Assembly: GCA_005408345.1 (NCBI GenBank)
Contig: SEMN01000275.1
Span: 1 to 64,000 of the forward strand
Source: Macquaria australasica
Lineage: Eukaryota; Chordata; Actinopteri; Centrarchiformes; Percichthyidae
Direction: 5' to 3'
DNA length: 64,000 nt
Position numbers and translations under genes: made by a program. Positions 12,597 through 23,900 of this stretch are shown here, piece after piece. How positions within the stretch are numbered: the stretch's first letter is position 1; each line of letters begins with the position of its first letter. The notes below the pieces were generated by a model, which saw only the letters and a list, made by a program, of their open reading frames with translations, did not search any database and was not told where the DNA came from.

Positions 12597-13743
12597 TACA
12601 CCGATCAGCCATAACATTATGACCACTGAGAGGTGAAGTGAAGAACGTTGATTATCTCGTTACAATGGCACCTGTCAGTGGGTGGGATATATTAGGCAGC
12701 AAGTGAACATTTTGTCCTGGAGGTTGATGTGTTGGAAGCAGGAAAAATGGGCAAGCGTAAGGATGTGAGCGACTTTGACAAGGGCCAAATTGTGATGGCT
12801 AGACGACTGGGTCAGAGCATCTCCAAAACTGCAGCTCTTGTGGGGTGTTCCTGGTCTGCAGTGGTCAGTACCTACCAAAACTGGTCCAAGGAATGAAAAC
12901 CAGTAAACCAACGACAGGCTCATTGATGCGCATGGGGAGCGAAGGCTGGCCCGTGTGGACCGATCCAACAGAAGAGCTACTGTAGCTCAAATTGCCAAAA
13001 AATGCAATGCTGGTTCTGATAGAAAGATGTCAGAACCCACAGTGCATCGCAGTTTGTTGCGTATGGGGCTGCGTAGCCGCAGACCAGTCAGGGTGCCCAT
13101 GCTGACCCCTGTCCACCGCCGAAAGCGCCTACAATGGGCACGTGAGCATCAGAACTGGACCACGGAGCAATGGAAGAAGGTGGCCTGGTCTGATGAATCA
13201 CGTTTTCTTTTACATCATGTGGATGGCCGGGTGCGTGTGCGTTGCTTACCTGGGGAAGACATGACACCAGGATGCACCTGGAAACCTTGGGTCCTGCCAT
13301 TCATGTGGATGTTACTTTGACACGTACCACCTACCTAAACACTGTTGCAGACCAAGTATACCCCTTCATGGAAACGGTATTCTCTAATGGCAGTGGCCTC
13401 TTTCAGCAGGATAATGCGCCCTGCCACACTGCAAAAATGGTTCAGGAATGGTTTGAGGAACACGACAACTAGTTCAAGGTGTTTACTTGGCCTTCAAATT
13501 CCCCAGATCTCAATCCAATCGAGCATCTGTGGGATGTGCTGGACAAACAAGTCCGATCCATGGAGGCCCCACCTTGCAACTTTATAGGACTTAAAGGATC
13601 TGCTGCTAACATCTTGGTGCCAGATACCACAGCACACCTTCAGAGGTCTAGTGGAGTCCATGCCTCGACAGGTCAGGGCTGTTTTGGTGGCAAAAGGGGG
13701 ACCTACACAATATTAGGCAGGTGGTCATAATGTTATGGCTGAT
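12597..13743 (+). mobile_element. Tc1/mariner-like transposon, degenerate, DD36E-type spacing
   Basis: The left end (caccgatcagccataacatt) and right end (aatgttatggctgat) are inverted repeats; the right end has lost its last few bases. The transposase reads from ATG 12747: MGKRKDVSDFDKGQIVMARR with a helix-turn-helix region, then a frameshift and stop near 12893. A second frame follows through WSDESRF (first catalytic Asp). A gap is present near 13276, then FQQDNAPCHT (second Asp), a TAG at 13470-13472, and SPDLNPIEHLWD (catalytic Glu). Counting the TAG as one residue, 36 residues separate the second Asp from the Glu, against 34 in classic Tc1, which recalls the DD36E (Incomer) group. The copy cannot make a working transposase as it stands. 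Confidence 0.8.
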
Positions 13744-13859
13744 TATAATGCTTTTAAAGATTATAAAGAGATGACCTACTGGGTAACGCCAAGGTTTATT
13801 CCTAACCTCACTCATTTTATTACGTTATCATGAACATAAGCGTAACCGAGACATAAATA

Positions 13860-14240
13860 AATTCATCTTAAAGTTCAGTCTGCTGGCCTCACCAGCCTTG
13901 ATGCCTCCCCACACACCACAGTGAAGAACAGTGAACTGGCTCCTACAGACTGGTCTTCAGTAGCCTGTTGCACACACTGAATGATCTGAGTTTCCTCTGC
14001 TCTGTCCCTTCCTGAAGAGGGTGTTAGTGTTGTGTGTCAAGTCCAGTTTTTTATTGATTTGGACCCCAAGGTACTTGTATGGTTCTGTCTACTTCATTTC
14101 CCTGGATGATGAGCAGGCAAGGGAGACCCCTTTTTCCTCTGGTAGTCCACCACCAGCTCTTTGGTCTTTTGGCCACAGCCAAGTGGTTACACTGCTTGGA
14201 GTTAACAGACAGCAAGACCTCTACCTCTCATCTTACGGCT
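13860..14240 (-). mobile_element. LINE reverse-transcriptase C-terminal fragment
   Basis: Translated on the minus strand with frame changes, this region shows the order KTKELVVDY, a YLGVQI-like motif (KYLGVQIN), LDLTHNTNTLFRKGQSR, then an SFSVCNRLL-like stretch and VVCWGG. This is the usual order at the C-terminal end of reverse transcriptases of the Rex1/CR1/L2 group of LINEs. It is heavily mutated and has no defined ends. It sits in intron 5 of the zp3-like gene, next to the Tc1-like pair. Confidence 0.6.
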
Positions 14241-14365
14241 CTGTTCTCCCTGTCCGCTCACACTAGCATGAAACTGGCCAGTTTGATTAGACTGTGTGGT
14301 ATATTCCCATTCAGCTACATCTCACTGTAAGCCGGCTGTTAGTTCATTACATTTCTTGTAACACT

Positions 14366-14426
14366 AGCCTGTGTGTCCTCAGCAGCTGCTTTAGACTAAA
14401 CATCAGCTGCTGAGGACACACAGGCT
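14366..14426. repeat. perfect 23 bp hairpin
   Basis: The arms 14366-14388 and 14404-14426 are exact reverse complements (agcctgtgtgtcctcagcag plus ctg), separated by a 15-base spacer. The stem contains CAGCTGCTG and GTGTGTCC motifs. It lies in the same intron, between the LINE fragment and exon 6, and might be a mobile-element end or a structured intron RNA. Confidence 0.7.
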
Positions 14427-15229
14427 GGGTTTAAGAGACCATGTGATTTTGTTCCAGACAACACAGGGGTAAACCTGTCCTAGACCCTAAACTGCAGTTG
14501 TGGAGAGGTGAACATCATTATTTTATAAAGAATTTGCTACAATAAGCAGTTTACGTCATTGCTTGTTTATTTGTCTCCTTATACTCATTGACACATATGT
14601 TTCATTGTTTATTCATACATTTCATTTTATATAATTGTTTTAACAATTATTAAAAATGTATTCATACAGTTTTGTCACATTTAGCAGTGTGTTATGGCTT
14701 TTTACCTGCTGTTTGTGTGTAGGTGCTGTACCTTCATTGTTCAATGTCGGTCAGTTTCACCACTTCCCACACCTCAAAGTCCTGCAACTACAACAAGGCT
14801 GCTGGCAGGTAAGTAACCAATGTTATTAAAAGAACTTTCTCAACGAGTATAAGATGGGTGGTACTTTTATATAGTTTAATGTAAAATGTGAATCATAATA
14901 AGATGATATAAATCAGATTTAATGAATAACTGAAAACAAATCATTTAATAAACATGTTTTCTCTCATTTTGACTGGACAAATCAGGTACATTTGCACAAC
15001 CATGGGTGGTGATCATTTTGGGGAGGTGGTGCCATGATTTCATGGTTGAATCTGCTTCTGTGGCCTCACTAAAAATTCTAGTCTGTCATCTCTCTGTCGA
15101 CTCTGATAAAGGCATAGAAATGCCCCCAAAATACAAAAAAGAATATTCAAATGATACTAGTAACAATGTAGAGCCATATTGAGCACTACAAAGGATTTAT
15201 GTTAAGCAGTGCTATTAGAGCGGTCTCTA

Positions 15230-15367
15230 CTGCTTGCTCATGGTGGGAACTGTTGGGTCTCTGTAAATATAAAGAGTCGGTCTAGACTTGCTCTATTCGA
15301 AAAAGTGCCCTGAGATAACTTACTGTTATGATATGGTGCTATATAAATAAACTGAATTGAATTGAAT
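15230..15367 (+). repeat. LINE-like 3' tail repeat, copy 2
   Basis: It matches copy 1 from tgcttgctcatggtgggaac through the TTGAATT end, with few differences. It lies in intron 6 of the zp3-like gene. Confidence 0.75.
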
Positions 15368-17081
15368 TACTTACATGCCATTTATAGATATGTGATTTGG
15401 TTTTGGCATAGTTTGTGCCTTGAATGAAGTAAACCATTTGTACTAATGGTCATGACTGCTTTGATCTTTCATGTGTATAGGTGGGAGGAGCTAGAAGCCC
15501 CACCCTCAGTATGCTCCTGCTGTGATTCCATGTGCGCTGACATACAGGACTGTAAATTCTGACTGAACACGTGACACTAAATCACACCACAAGATACATA
15601 AACAGTAATAAGAAATGATAAAAGAATAACACTGAGTATTAGCTGTGGAGCATCTCACAATATGCACACAATGACTTATCTATGATAGTGATAGTATGGC
15701 AGTATATTTTCAGTTCTGTAATACATAATCTGGCACAATCATCTCCAATCCATCTGTCCATTTAAATCAAGATAGAAAAATACCATTACCAAATTATTAA
15801 AAACCTGCACCATCTCTGGCTTTAAATGAGACTTTTTTCATGGTTGTCCTTTTTCTCCTCAGCTGTCAAGAACACAGTCAGCAGTCCAGGTTGGCTCATT
15901 GGACAAAGGGATTAAGAGAAAACAAGGATAGGGGCGATATCTTTTCAAGCAGCGGAGGGAAGAGAATGGGTGGATCAAGAAGAGAAGAGGGAAGAAATAC
16001 TGGATGAGCACCTTAAAAAAAAAGTCCAGACTTTTCCACAGGAGACTGGTCAGATTGGCCATGAGGAGGAGGAAGAAGAAGAAGAGGAGGCCATTCCTGA
16101 GAAGACTTTTGGGCTCCCTGCTGAGAAAAAAGAATGGAGGCACAGTCCTACAGGCAGCCAGCAGGGAAAGAAAGAAAGGGGGGAGGATGAGACAGAAGAG
16201 CTGCTTATGGAAAAGACAGGCATACAGCCGAGAGAATTAGCAACAGATGGCATCAATATGTCTGACCAGACTAGACCAGAGGAAAATGAGATGGTTCAGG
16301 CCAGGGTCCCAAGTTCCAAAATTGTTTCTGAGAGTGGTTTGACCAGTGAGAACAGTAGAGATGGTTCTGGTACCACCACCATTACTACAGGAAATTCCAG
16401 TTTTGGTATCGATTATAATCACACAAGTAATCATAGTCCTGCGGAAAATGTTTCCACAGCTGTAATTCATATCATTAAACTGTGTCCTAATAGTGATAAC
16501 ATTAGTTGTAGTGCCACTAACAGTGTGTTCAAGCAGGAAAGGGGTAGTAATAGTGCTGGACATGGTACCATGTACACTGCTATTGGTGCAGAGAGCTTTA
16601 CCCCCCCCTGGTACCAGTGGACTTGGTTCTGTTTGGGATTCGAGAGTCCATGAGAGTCCGCTTGGCACTAGACTTGAGACATTAGCTGGGACACATGACG
16701 TTGACCCCCCTGGTTTTCTTGATGTCAGACAGTCCAGGAAGAGAAGGCTGGAGTCAGAGGAAGTGGACACTCTCCTGTGGTCAGAACAGGTCAAGTCTGC
16801 TAATACATCAGTGGACACCAAGATTGACGGGACACCAGGGCAAGCAGGCGATTCTGTTAACAGTAAAGGACCACATGGAGGTGATGATATGATTCAGTCT
16901 ACAGATCAGAGGTTTAGAATCGGACCATTCTGCTCATCCACCTGGGGTCAGGGATCCAATCTGTGTAGACGGGTTACTTGGTGAGTCTGATTTTGATTCT
17001 GGAAATGAAGAAGGTGAAGCTCTTCATCACAGTCAGTTTTCTGGAGCAGTGAAGACAAAGAAAGAAAGAAGTCAGGTCTAG

Positions 17082-19440
17082 GAGTAGTAGAAGGTCATTG
17101 TGGGGTTTCATGCAAGCAGCACCAGTGGGAGGAAATGAGGCAGTTCTTGATTAGAACTCAGTCTCATCAAGCTTTTATCACAGTTGATTAAACCAACATT
17201 ACAACCATTTCTTTCAAATGCTGGAACTTTCCTAGGTTTGTGGAACCTCTGAAATATTAGAACCTTTTCCATAAATCTCAAGGCCCATGAACAGCTTGAC
17301 AGCATTGGAACTCCCGAATTTCTCACATGGAACATGGAGTACTTGAAATAAAAACCTGAACCCAGAGCGGACTTTCAGTCAGACCTCGTCAGGACTGGGG
17401 CAGAACAAATAGTTGCAGAAGCTGGTGTTCACCTGGCTGTAGACATGTTCTAAATAATAAACTCCTCTGACCAAGCCATTATCTACCTTTGCCTTGTTTT
17501 CATTCATAATATAGTTCAAACTATGAGATTATTTGGAGCTATCTAGCAGAGTTTCAGGAGCAGGACCACACCTCAACTGAGCCACTTCCGGCATTCCTAT
17601 AAATACCCACCAAACCCTCTCCCCCTCTTTCGTTCTCGCATACAGCATTAATAATTCGTTTAAACGTATCTCGTTGATGGTGTGGTCCTTACTAGTGAAT
17701 TATGTACTGTATACTGTATGGGGAAAGCAGGCTTGTACTCAAATTCTTATGTTCTCATATCAGTCAAGTGTTTGAGCCCAAACTGGGATTCACAGTTCAC
17801 TATAGCCATTAGAGCCCTTATTCAATCTTTTCTTAGTCAATACTGAATCAAAACAGTTTTAAATATGTTTAGCTGATCAACAGAAAAAAGCTCTAAAGTG
17901 AAACAAATCAGTACAAACTGATCAAAGTGCAAATATGAAATGGGTATGAGTGTGAACGGTTGTGTGTGTCTACCTCTCAGCCAGTGAGTGCTGCGAGGCT
18001 GCAGCCCCCCACAGCCCTGCTCAGACAGGTATAGCTAATGGATGGTTAGTGTGTATAGAGATAGGTCTGGATCATTACAAATTCCCCCCACTGCTATTGT
18101 TCTGTAAAGCTTTATGGGGACTGTACATATACCAATTTTCAGAATTCCACATGCACACGCATAACATCGCTTATGCACCCTAAGAGTTAAAGAAGAGAGT
18201 AGCCTAGCTGGCTTGTTAACAGCCTGCTCAACAGCTCAGATAATTCATTATATGATCACATAATGTTAACCAGCAAATGCCAAAGAAACGTGAATTTGAT
18301 GATGTAACGTTAAGTATGGTTCATCTGCACTAACGGTAGTGTTTCAGGGCTGACTTAATGTGTGTCAATAGATGTCAATCTATCAAACGGATCAGGAGCA
18401 TTAAAAACAGTTTACTTTGTCAGCAGGCATAACACAGGACACCAACAGGTGAAACAGGTAATAGTTCAAAATCACAATTACAGCAGGCAGATCCAGGCAC
18501 AACAAAAGGGCTGCAACACTACGACTGGGAGACACGATACACAGTGTGGCAAATTATGCAAAAAAGCAGGGAAATGTCCCTTTTTTGCATTTTCATAAAT
18601 AGAATGAAGGTTTCACAAATCTGAAAGTGGGTTTCAGACAGCATTAAGGCTTTACCTAAAACGTGTAACACATTTTCACCACAGTAAGAGGTGCAAAAAA
18701 AAAAAAGTTTACAGTGCTGAGAGTCTGATCCTCCTAAGTATCCCTGACCTTTTGCCTTAACTGTTGAATTGGAAGCTGACTTGAGTGTTGTGGCCAGCAG
18801 CAGTATGTAGAGCCAGGATATTTTCACATCTAACTCTGAATGGTTCAGCCACTCCTTCCAACCTAGAACTGATCCAGCAACTTATAGTTCTCTGTGATAC
18901 ACCATGATGCAGGAGGTCTTCAGTGAGCTATAGTGCATTCAGTTTAACACTGAATACTGAGAGGAACAAATCTGCATCCTTTCATCTTTTGGAGGATCTG
19001 CCTACGTGTCACCCCCTGTCTGCTGTGATTACACACCTGCTACTGCTCCCTTTTCTTGTTTTTTTTTTCTCCCTCTTTTCACTCCTTTTTGTGTCCTCAC
19101 ACCAATTTACCTCTGTATTACGTCAATGCAACTATGCATCATTCTATTGTCTTTGCTTGACTAAAAATGAGGTTATATTGTCAATTAGAAGTACACACCC
19201 AAACCAAAACTATTTAAGAAACTGGCACGCTGCTAAAATATTAAGGCAATACATGAGACTTTAGTCTTGGTGAGAATTGGAGTGTGAGACATCCATGATC
19301 TAGAGAATATTGTTATATTTCCCCACACATAACATCAATGAGATGATTGGTTTAACTGAAACTCCTCAGTCAGCTGATTGAGTTGGAAGTGGGAAGAGCT
19401 CCTGCTTTAACATTTCCTGTAAATAACACAAAGATGACAG
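17082..19440. other. intergenic between convergent zp3-like and aldh2, nothing recognised
   Basis: No family-supported exon or clear repeat was found. Open frames at 18362-18598, 18519-18827 (minus) and 18923-19264 show no recognisable domain or coherent splice pattern. Confidence 0.45.
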
Positions 19441-19464
19441 AGCAAGCTGAGTGCCTCAAATGCA

Positions 19465-19470
19465 TTTATT
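19465..19470 (-). promoter_or_regulatory. aldh2 polyadenylation signal candidate
   Basis: An AATAAA hexamer on the minus strand lies about 280 bases after the aldh2 stop codon, giving a short 3' untranslated region. No other signal lies nearer to the stop in a clearly better context. Confidence 0.5.
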
Positions 19471-19750
19471 ATGAAAAATTAGAAATCTCAAGGCCCACAG
19501 ATTACAAATAGAGACTCTGAATTGGTAGTTTTATCATTACACTGAATCAGGTGGAAAATGGAAGGTACAGAGATGTGTTCGAGACGCCGTCAGTAGTGTG
19601 GTCAAAGGATCCACAGTTCTCAAATGAATGGGATCCCTTCAACAGGTGTGTGTGTGTGACAGACAGCAGCAGAGTTACTCAGTACAGATAGCAGGAGCAA
19701 TATAGCAGTCCAACGTCTCCTCTCAGCTGGTGACTGGGCTCACTGCATGT

Positions 19751-20919
19751 CTACGAATTTTTCTGTGGTACCTTGATGGTCACCTGACAACCCAGACAAA
19801 AAGGAGGCTTACTCAGGATTTCAACATGGAAAGAATATTTCATTAGTTGTTGTATGTATCTCAGTGTATAATCATTCATTACAATAAACACCAAAGTGAT
19901 AAACGACCAGTTACTTCAATGTGTACTTGTATTAAAATGTGGTTATTAAAGCAATGAATCTGCATCTTTAAATTTGCTGTCAGTTATTTCAGAGTTCCCT
20001 CAGGATTGCTACAGTTCTGAGAGCTTTTTACCAAATCTCAATGACTGTGTATTGATTCTTCTTGTCAAATCCTACTGAATACATTATTCAGTCTTCAATC
20101 TAGGTTAGGTTAAATTTGATTTCTTCATTTTTCAGTCTGTTATGTCTTTAAATAGGTAGTTATAAATTACTTCATATTTAATAAGTATAACTGTAAATAT
20201 TAAATTTAGACATGTAATAAGCTTTTCTTGGCCGATTAATCTCCACAACCTGTTGCAACCTGAAAATTAAATCTCACCAGTGTAAAATATGAAAAGTTAA
20301 AATAACACATACAGTATTTGATGCATTTTGTTAAATGAAAATTGGGTTTAATACACCAGGTCTTTCATTTAAAGTTAATGTTGTTGCACAAAATTATTTT
20401 GAAAAAACTAAAAAGATGTACAAACTTCTACTCCAATTCTGAGCCTAATAAAAACCTGAACCTAACTCCCTCATTGGGTTCAGAAATGTACTTTTTAAAC
20501 TAAACTGACAAACCATTGCTTATATTTGACTTAAAACTTCTATTGAAAAATGTTCTGAACCCATCCCAATATTCAGTGTTTATTGATTGTAATAGGGACA
20601 AATCACTGGTAGATCATTAGTAGATGTAAAAGCTGACGATTAACTAAACTGACAATTCTACATCTTAGCAATTTAGTATTAGCTTTGCATACTGAGAGGA
20701 AGAGCTACATTCTCCATATCCTGGAGATCCTGATTCAGAGCGATTCATCTAATAAGCTGAAAATATTTATATGATGGTATACTTTCAGTAATTACCGTTT
20801 TGACTTCCGTATAGTTGTCCAGACCATACTCTCCTAGCTCTCTGCCATTACCTGAAGCCTTGTAACCTCCAAATGGAGCCTGAGCCCCAAACACATCATA
20901 ACAGTTAATCCTGCAGATG

Positions 20920-20959
<40 letters not shown>

Positions 20960-23900
20960 TGGCATTAATAATAAATTACCTCCAATGATGTAAAACATAA
21001 ATGTAGTAAATGTGTACTTGTAAAGCTCATGGCAACCTGATCACACACTTCAAACAAGTTACATGGAACATATCAAGTGTCTCTGTTATCTCAAGTATTG
21101 TACTTCACTACATTTCAAGTCACATCCATTAGAGTCAGAACAAAAGTCCCATTATAAAGTCCAGATAAACTGTGACAGTGGAACAAAAGAAAGATGTCAA
21201 ATCAGGAGGGCAGAGCTCCAGAGAGCTCCATGTCCAAAGAGAAGACACTCTGCACTCAGCTGACTCTCTGGAAAACACACGTTCTACATGTAAACGTTCA
21301 CTGGCCGAGTGTTAGGGTGGGGTGGGGGGTGCGGTCGCAACCAGGCCGGGCGAGCACACCAAGTGACCCAATTCAAACACACCCTCGATGTTGTGTGACC
21401 AGCAGGTGCATGCTTGTTCTGGCTAACATGCTAAATGCTAAAATGCTCATGGTGGATCCTCCAGCGGTGACTTGTGCGTTCACTGAGGAGTGAGGTGGTT
21501 TTGATAATCCCTGATGTGACTGCAGAGCCTCTTTCAGCTCCACATGGTTGAAACTTTGAGAATGAGCGAGCAGAGAAGTTGAAGCCAGAGAAGATTGTGG
21601 AGGACTTTGCAGTGCTCACAGCTCACAGAATGGTGTTCAGACAGGTGAGTACAACAACATACTCAGTGATGGAATGTGTTCTTTTGCTTGAGTAAAATAT
21701 TCTAGTCTTTCCAACCCTGTCGAAGAGTAACCGTACAGGGTACCACACTAACACTGCCTTCAAACGTGCAGCAACAAACAACAACAAAAGTCATTATCAA
21801 TTGCAACTTAATCCACATGCAGGCATGCGGCAGAGTTTGAATGAGGACAGGTAAAAGGAGGAGAGCAAAAGTGCATGCAGTGGCACACCATGAAAGTTTC
21901 CTCCTCATGCAAATGTCTTTTGTGTCTTATGTGGAGCAGCGACCAATAGCCACAGATTTCAGCCAGCCAGAGGTACTGTCCCAGCCTTAAGATAGGACGC
22001 AGCCATACAAATGACACAAGGACTCTGCTCCCAGTGCAGAAACTGAAAGGCAATGCCAATCAGTCTGGCCGGCTCAAGTGTAATTATTGTACTATTATTA
22101 CCCTTTCAGTAACATTACATATTGCAAACTAAGATTTGCTTACAAGACATATCCCTGCTAGAAAAGCAACTTCCTGGTTGTAACTGATTAGCATGTGTTT
22201 AACACTAAAAACGCTGCCTCTTCCTATCCATCTGTCTGAATGCACCAGAGCAGCATGCAGTAGAATGACTTCATCTGTAATACTGGTCATTTGATTTTCA
22301 TAGTTTTGGACATGTTGCTCTGTTGGACTTCTTTGTAAAACTCAGCCTACTTGTGTCACGTATTCCCTGACCTGAGCAATGAAAATGGTGTGTAAAATGT
22401 AACATCATAGCTGATAGGAATGAAGGCCAAAAGTACACAAACAAAACCCATGCTGTAAAATGACAGCATTTTCCTGTGAACACTGAAGAGAGAGCCTTAG
22501 GGTTAGCCATGCATATCTGCAGCTTACAGGCTAATGTTTGCACAGTAATGATTTGAGTAAAACCCTCCTACCAGACTGTTCCAGCACGGAGCCCGTTGGA
22601 GACATAGTTGGCCTTATCAATGTCCTTAGTAAACACAGCAGCTGCTAGACCATATTTAGTATCGTTGGCTCTCACCACCACCTCCTCCAGTGTTTTAAAC
22701 TTTAAGATCTGCATCACTGGACCAAAGATCTGCCAGACAAGAAAAGAAAAACAAAGATGAATCACTTAAATCAATTATATATCAATAACCATCGCCAGAC
22801 CTGTTGAATGACGTACCCAAGGAGCTACTACGGCAATTCAGACCAGCCTCTCGCCATGCCAGAAAAATGAAAAACAATAACTGTTCAATCACAGCTTTAG
22901 GGTGGAACCATGAGCGGAGCTTAGTGTGAGAAGGGTCCGACTGTGGACCCCAGGTCTGCGAGCCAATGGGAAGAGGTGCGTCACTTCCGTTAGTGTCCCC
23001 AGAAGTGAGATGCGTCGCTTCAGTTAGCTGTCTCTGTTATTTTATTAAACCAGGTTTGAATACGCTCACGTTTCTCTGCTCCAGATTATAAGCAACGTTA
23101 ACATAAATGTTTTTTGTTAGGTAAAAAACAAGCTAAATATTCTTTCTTTCAGTGTGTTAAGTGTGGAGGTAATACTCTAAATTAACTAAAACAAATACAA
23201 CCTGGTTAATGTTCCATAAAGTGCAGGTGATGTTAGCCTGTTGGAGAAGCTAACATTGATGTTAGACCCACAAAACCATGTGAAACAGATTGTAATATAA
23301 TATCTCCTCCGGAATCAAACCTCTCTTGTATGTGTCAGTGTTTGATTTTAGTGAATTATGTGTGCCTCAAATCATACTGCCTTGAAAAGGTATACATATA
23401 ATATTGAAATTAAAACACGTTTTTCAGTATTTTCTAACTCCTTCCCTCTCAGGATAAAAAGGTAATGAAATAGTTACTTCAACAACAAACACTAAATCAC
23501 CAAATACAACTAGCTAATCTTTAATTATCTAATCTTAAGCATATTAGTTGACTAAAGGTTAATGGTAGCATTAAGTTGGATCCTACTCTATCTTTCTTTA
23601 TATCTCTGTAAATATAAAGAGTCGGCCTAGAACTGCTCTATATGAAAAAGTGCCCTGAGATAACTTTATATGGCGCTATATAAATAAAACTGAATTGAAT
23701 TGAATATATATAATTGAATATTTATCTATTTGTTCATACTTAGAACTGCACTCAGTCACTCTATTATTTATTTCTGTCTATACTGTGTATAGGACTATTT
23801 TTCTATTTTTCTATTTATTTTTATTGTATTTCTATATATGACACTTTTGCTGGCTGCTGCAACGCTAAAAATTTCCCCACTGTGGGACAATAAAGGCTTA

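Larger units (their letters stand above)
6394..17081 (+). pseudogene. zona pellucida ZP3-like gene with several lesions
   Basis: ZP3 proteins are secreted egg-coat glycoproteins built around a ZP domain. Exons read as: 1, 6394 to about 6833 (signal peptide MWLIAWLLWTLFRVTLAG, Pro/Gln-rich linker, ZP start VEVWCGVDKVSVRV); 2, 9613-9725; 3, 11019-11122; 4, 11498-11672; 5, 11774-11882; 6, 14723-14808; 7, 15481-15551; 8, 15863 to about 17081. Exons 2-8 join in phase and carry ZP3 hallmarks: YVIRVLPLKLPIHC, GERLYVDSCYATSS, LYLHC and the CSCCDSMCAD cysteine cluster. Problems: the frame shifts at about 6725-6745 before WTVPSLFLLGSC; no GT donor follows LTECDAEPH; exon 8 has an in-frame TAA at 15913-15915; a run of eight C at 16601-16608 shifts the frame; another shift is needed near 16915. 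The acidic, Ser/Thr-rich tail is long for ZP3. If the TAA is the true stop, a product of about 380 residues is still possible apart from the exon 1 problems. ZP3-like identity is firm; pseudogene status is likely, but assembly errors remain possible. Confidence 0.7.

Noticed and set aside
16237..16821. Long minus-strand open frame of 194 codons
   Set aside because: It is antisense to the coding-like zp3 tail and shows no family signature; it is a shadow of the Ser/Thr-rich plus-strand frame.
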